Shown piece by piece: positions 63,701 to 64,000 of a DNA stretch of 64,000 bases. The stretch spans positions 24,335 to 88,334 of the forward strand of contig JAGWAS010000013.1 of the NCBI GenBank assembly GCA_021296235.1. The letters run 5' to 3'. The notes under the pieces were generated by a model. That model searched no databases. It saw nothing but the letters and a program-made list of their open reading frames with translations, and was not told where the DNA came from. A program made the translations under genes and the position numbers. Origin of the DNA: Paracoccaceae bacterium (lineage in GTDB: Bacteria > Pseudomonadota > Alphaproteobacteria > Rhodobacterales > Rhodobacteraceae). The first letter of the stretch is position 1. Each line of letters opens with the position of its first letter.

Positions 63701-64000
63701 GAGCGGGCACTGCAAGATTCTACGAACAGTGAAATTCTGCAGGGAATTGCGGAAAACTTGCTAAAAAAACGCGAAGAAGAACTCAAGCAGAGTGAATCCG
63801 AGATTGCTGAATATAGACGTCAGCAGGTGGTGCTCAATCTGCAAATCCGAGATTTGCGTGAACGTCTTGGTGGATTGCAGGCCATTTTGGACACTGCAAA
63901 TCAGAGAAATGAGCGGCAGATGACCGACATCGAGTTTGAACTGACTTCGCTCGGCACTGAACTAAATGATGCGTTGGCTCATCTGGCTGAGGAAGTGGCG
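60719..64000 (+). CDS. Giant MotB-like coiled-coil protein (C-terminus outside window)
   Basis: Open for 1094 codons from ATG 60719 to the window edge. The N-terminus (TSIWTGFVDAMTGLLLVLTF) is one membrane helix at about residues 15-45 with an Asp at residue 21, where MotB/ExbD-type stators carry the proton-binding Asp. From residue 50 the protein is an almost unbroken, charged coiled coil that should lie in the periplasm. Residues 465-849 are five 77-residue repeats. After about residue 870 sequence becomes non-repetitive; the last residues LNDALAHLAEEVA resemble the part preceding an OmpA-type peptidoglycan-binding domain in related proteins I recall, which are about 600-650 residues in total. 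The domain itself is not visible here. Confidence 0.85.
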   Translation, partial: MSLARRTGRGVTTSIWTGFVDAMTGLLLVLTFVLTMFAIVQFVLSGMISSQSDELAALDRRIANLNLTVSEGDEERRRLVLQITGLTEDLGLRDSRISELEIALEGKELDLRDAAEESTSRQILINELTSDRDRGLAEIGGLQIQLADIRSSLAKAVDQLEELVAQRAELAVKLEESGEANRLVEADRDRVVALLALANAESAKLVEEVTNAEKKEQGYLADIEALQLALGRAEGERDRESGRIVDLLASLERATERLASETSRADTAETARLKALEDIAALQEALGAATRESNARRATILAFESQVAGLEERIVSLVQQNLDAESLQTATLEELESVRQENQLLLARTDEAADDLIAMDLDLAAKRKEAEETLTLLAATEQARIELEASLVALRQEFKRAVEQLTQIRSEREAALVTQSNLESDLASRQSALDRTVVERDEATRAIAKLEAELNFARDEVAALRRAQDDAENRIAAAGRDLEAGAQARAALQSRLSVREEEYRTALGEIEALSARLSEEQARALKFEAGLNAANDEIEALRRAQDDAENRIAAAGRDLEAGVQARAELQSRLSIREEEYRTALGEIEALSAQLSEEQARALKFEVGLDAANDEIETLRRERDDSENRIAAADRDLEVGAQARAELQSQLSIREEEYRTALGEIEALSARLSEEQARALKFEAGLNAANDEIEALRRVQDDAENRIAAAGRDIEAGVQAQAELQSQLSIREEEYRTALGEIEALSARLSEEQAGALKLEAGLNAANDEIEILRRERDDAENRIAAAIRDLGLGAQARAELQSQLSIREEEYRTALGEIEALSARLSEEQARSLKFEAGLNAANDEIEILRRERDDAEGRFAMASRGVELGMRNIQAQLDQSREESRAILEDNARLRELLDESDRTVANLSLEKEQANSQLESIERQLEAATELASLLETARMEMQQSLDRATEEAQKEARQDAERLADLDDQLTESKSKIAELEAENRRSASELERALQDSTNSEILQGIAENLLKKREEELKQSESEIAEYRRQQVVLNLQIRDLRERLGGLQAILDTANQRNERQMTDIEFELTSLGTELNDALAHLAEEVA
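62111..63265 (+). repeat. Five tandem 231-bp (77-codon) repeats within the coiled coil
   Basis: Unit starts at 62111, 62342, 62573, 62804 and 63035 are exactly 231 bases apart, and a partial sixth unit begins at 63266 and fades after about 60 bases. Each unit encodes 77 residues opening RRxxDDAENRIAAA and containing SxREEEYRTALGEIEALSA, then LSEEQARALKFEAGLN. Seventy-seven is eleven heptads, so each unit keeps coiled-coil register. A degenerate unit (NFARDEVAAL) ends just before 62111. Most differences between units are single-base changes, indicating recent amplification or gene conversion. Confidence 0.95.

Noticed and set aside
59459..64000. Zorya antiphage system (ZorA/ZorB)
   Set aside because: The MotA/MotB-like architecture is similar, but the pair sits in a conserved-looking core neighbourhood and nothing upstream resembles ZorC, ZorD or ZorE. 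The downstream side is not visible, so only a weak possibility remains.

Overview
The window reads as a chromosomal segment of an alphaproteobacterium, most probably from or near the Rhodobacterales. Base composition is moderately GC-rich. The signs are family-level: xerC next to DUF484, a hisC-tyrC-DUF2125-chaC block beside an ExbB/MotB-like pair, a sodium:solute symporter with a DUF4212 partner, urate hydroxylase PuuD, and a pyrimidine catabolic operon with an ABC importer. This assignment rests on gene content and order recalled from that group, not on a tree.

Layout. 1-11.4 kb is housekeeping: a DUF2237 gene cut by the left edge, an alkylsulfatase-like metallo-beta-lactamase protein, pth, rplY, an FMN 2-hydroxyacid dehydrogenase, trpA, a VOC protein, ychF, ileS and truA. 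11.5-24.9 kb is a reductive pyrimidine degradation locus. It has an ABC importer (binding protein, two permeases, ATPase), dihydropyrimidinase, an N-carbamoyl-beta-alanine amidohydrolase and an omega-amino acid aminotransferase in one seven-gene operon, plus preT-preA. A Slam-like outer-membrane gene and 1.4 kb of unassigned DNA lie between the two halves.

25-35 kb is an eroded accessory zone: tRNA-Ser(GCU), an ISKra4-like transposase remnant, one truncated and two intact Gfo/Idh/MocA genes, a decayed sugar-ABC ATPase, a DUF2157 membrane protein, a DUF4338-type transposase remnant, an MFS exporter between 28-bp direct repeats, and a frameshifted glutaryl-CoA dehydrogenase. 35-54 kb holds transport and metabolism (symporter with DUF4212, RND/MMPL exporter, phosphodiesterase, maeB, uraH-puuD, dps), recombination and replication genes (xerC-DUF484, priA), a small transaldolase, a second fragment of the transposase found near 25.7 kb, and three tiny overlapping genes of unknown function.

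54-64 kb carries hisC-tyrC, DUF2125, chaC, NfeD-stomatin and then, divergently, an ExbB/MotA-like proton-channel protein followed by a MotB-like protein. The latter is still open at the right edge (at least 1094 codons). Its coiled-coil region contains five near-identical 231-bp (77-residue, eleven-heptad) tandem repeats, the most unusual structure in the window.

Several genes use GTG or TTG starts chosen from a Shine-Dalgarno match (DUF2237, trpA, maeB, uraH, priA). Broken genes, transposase scars and long empty spacers are frequent for a bacterial chromosome and point to ongoing gene loss.
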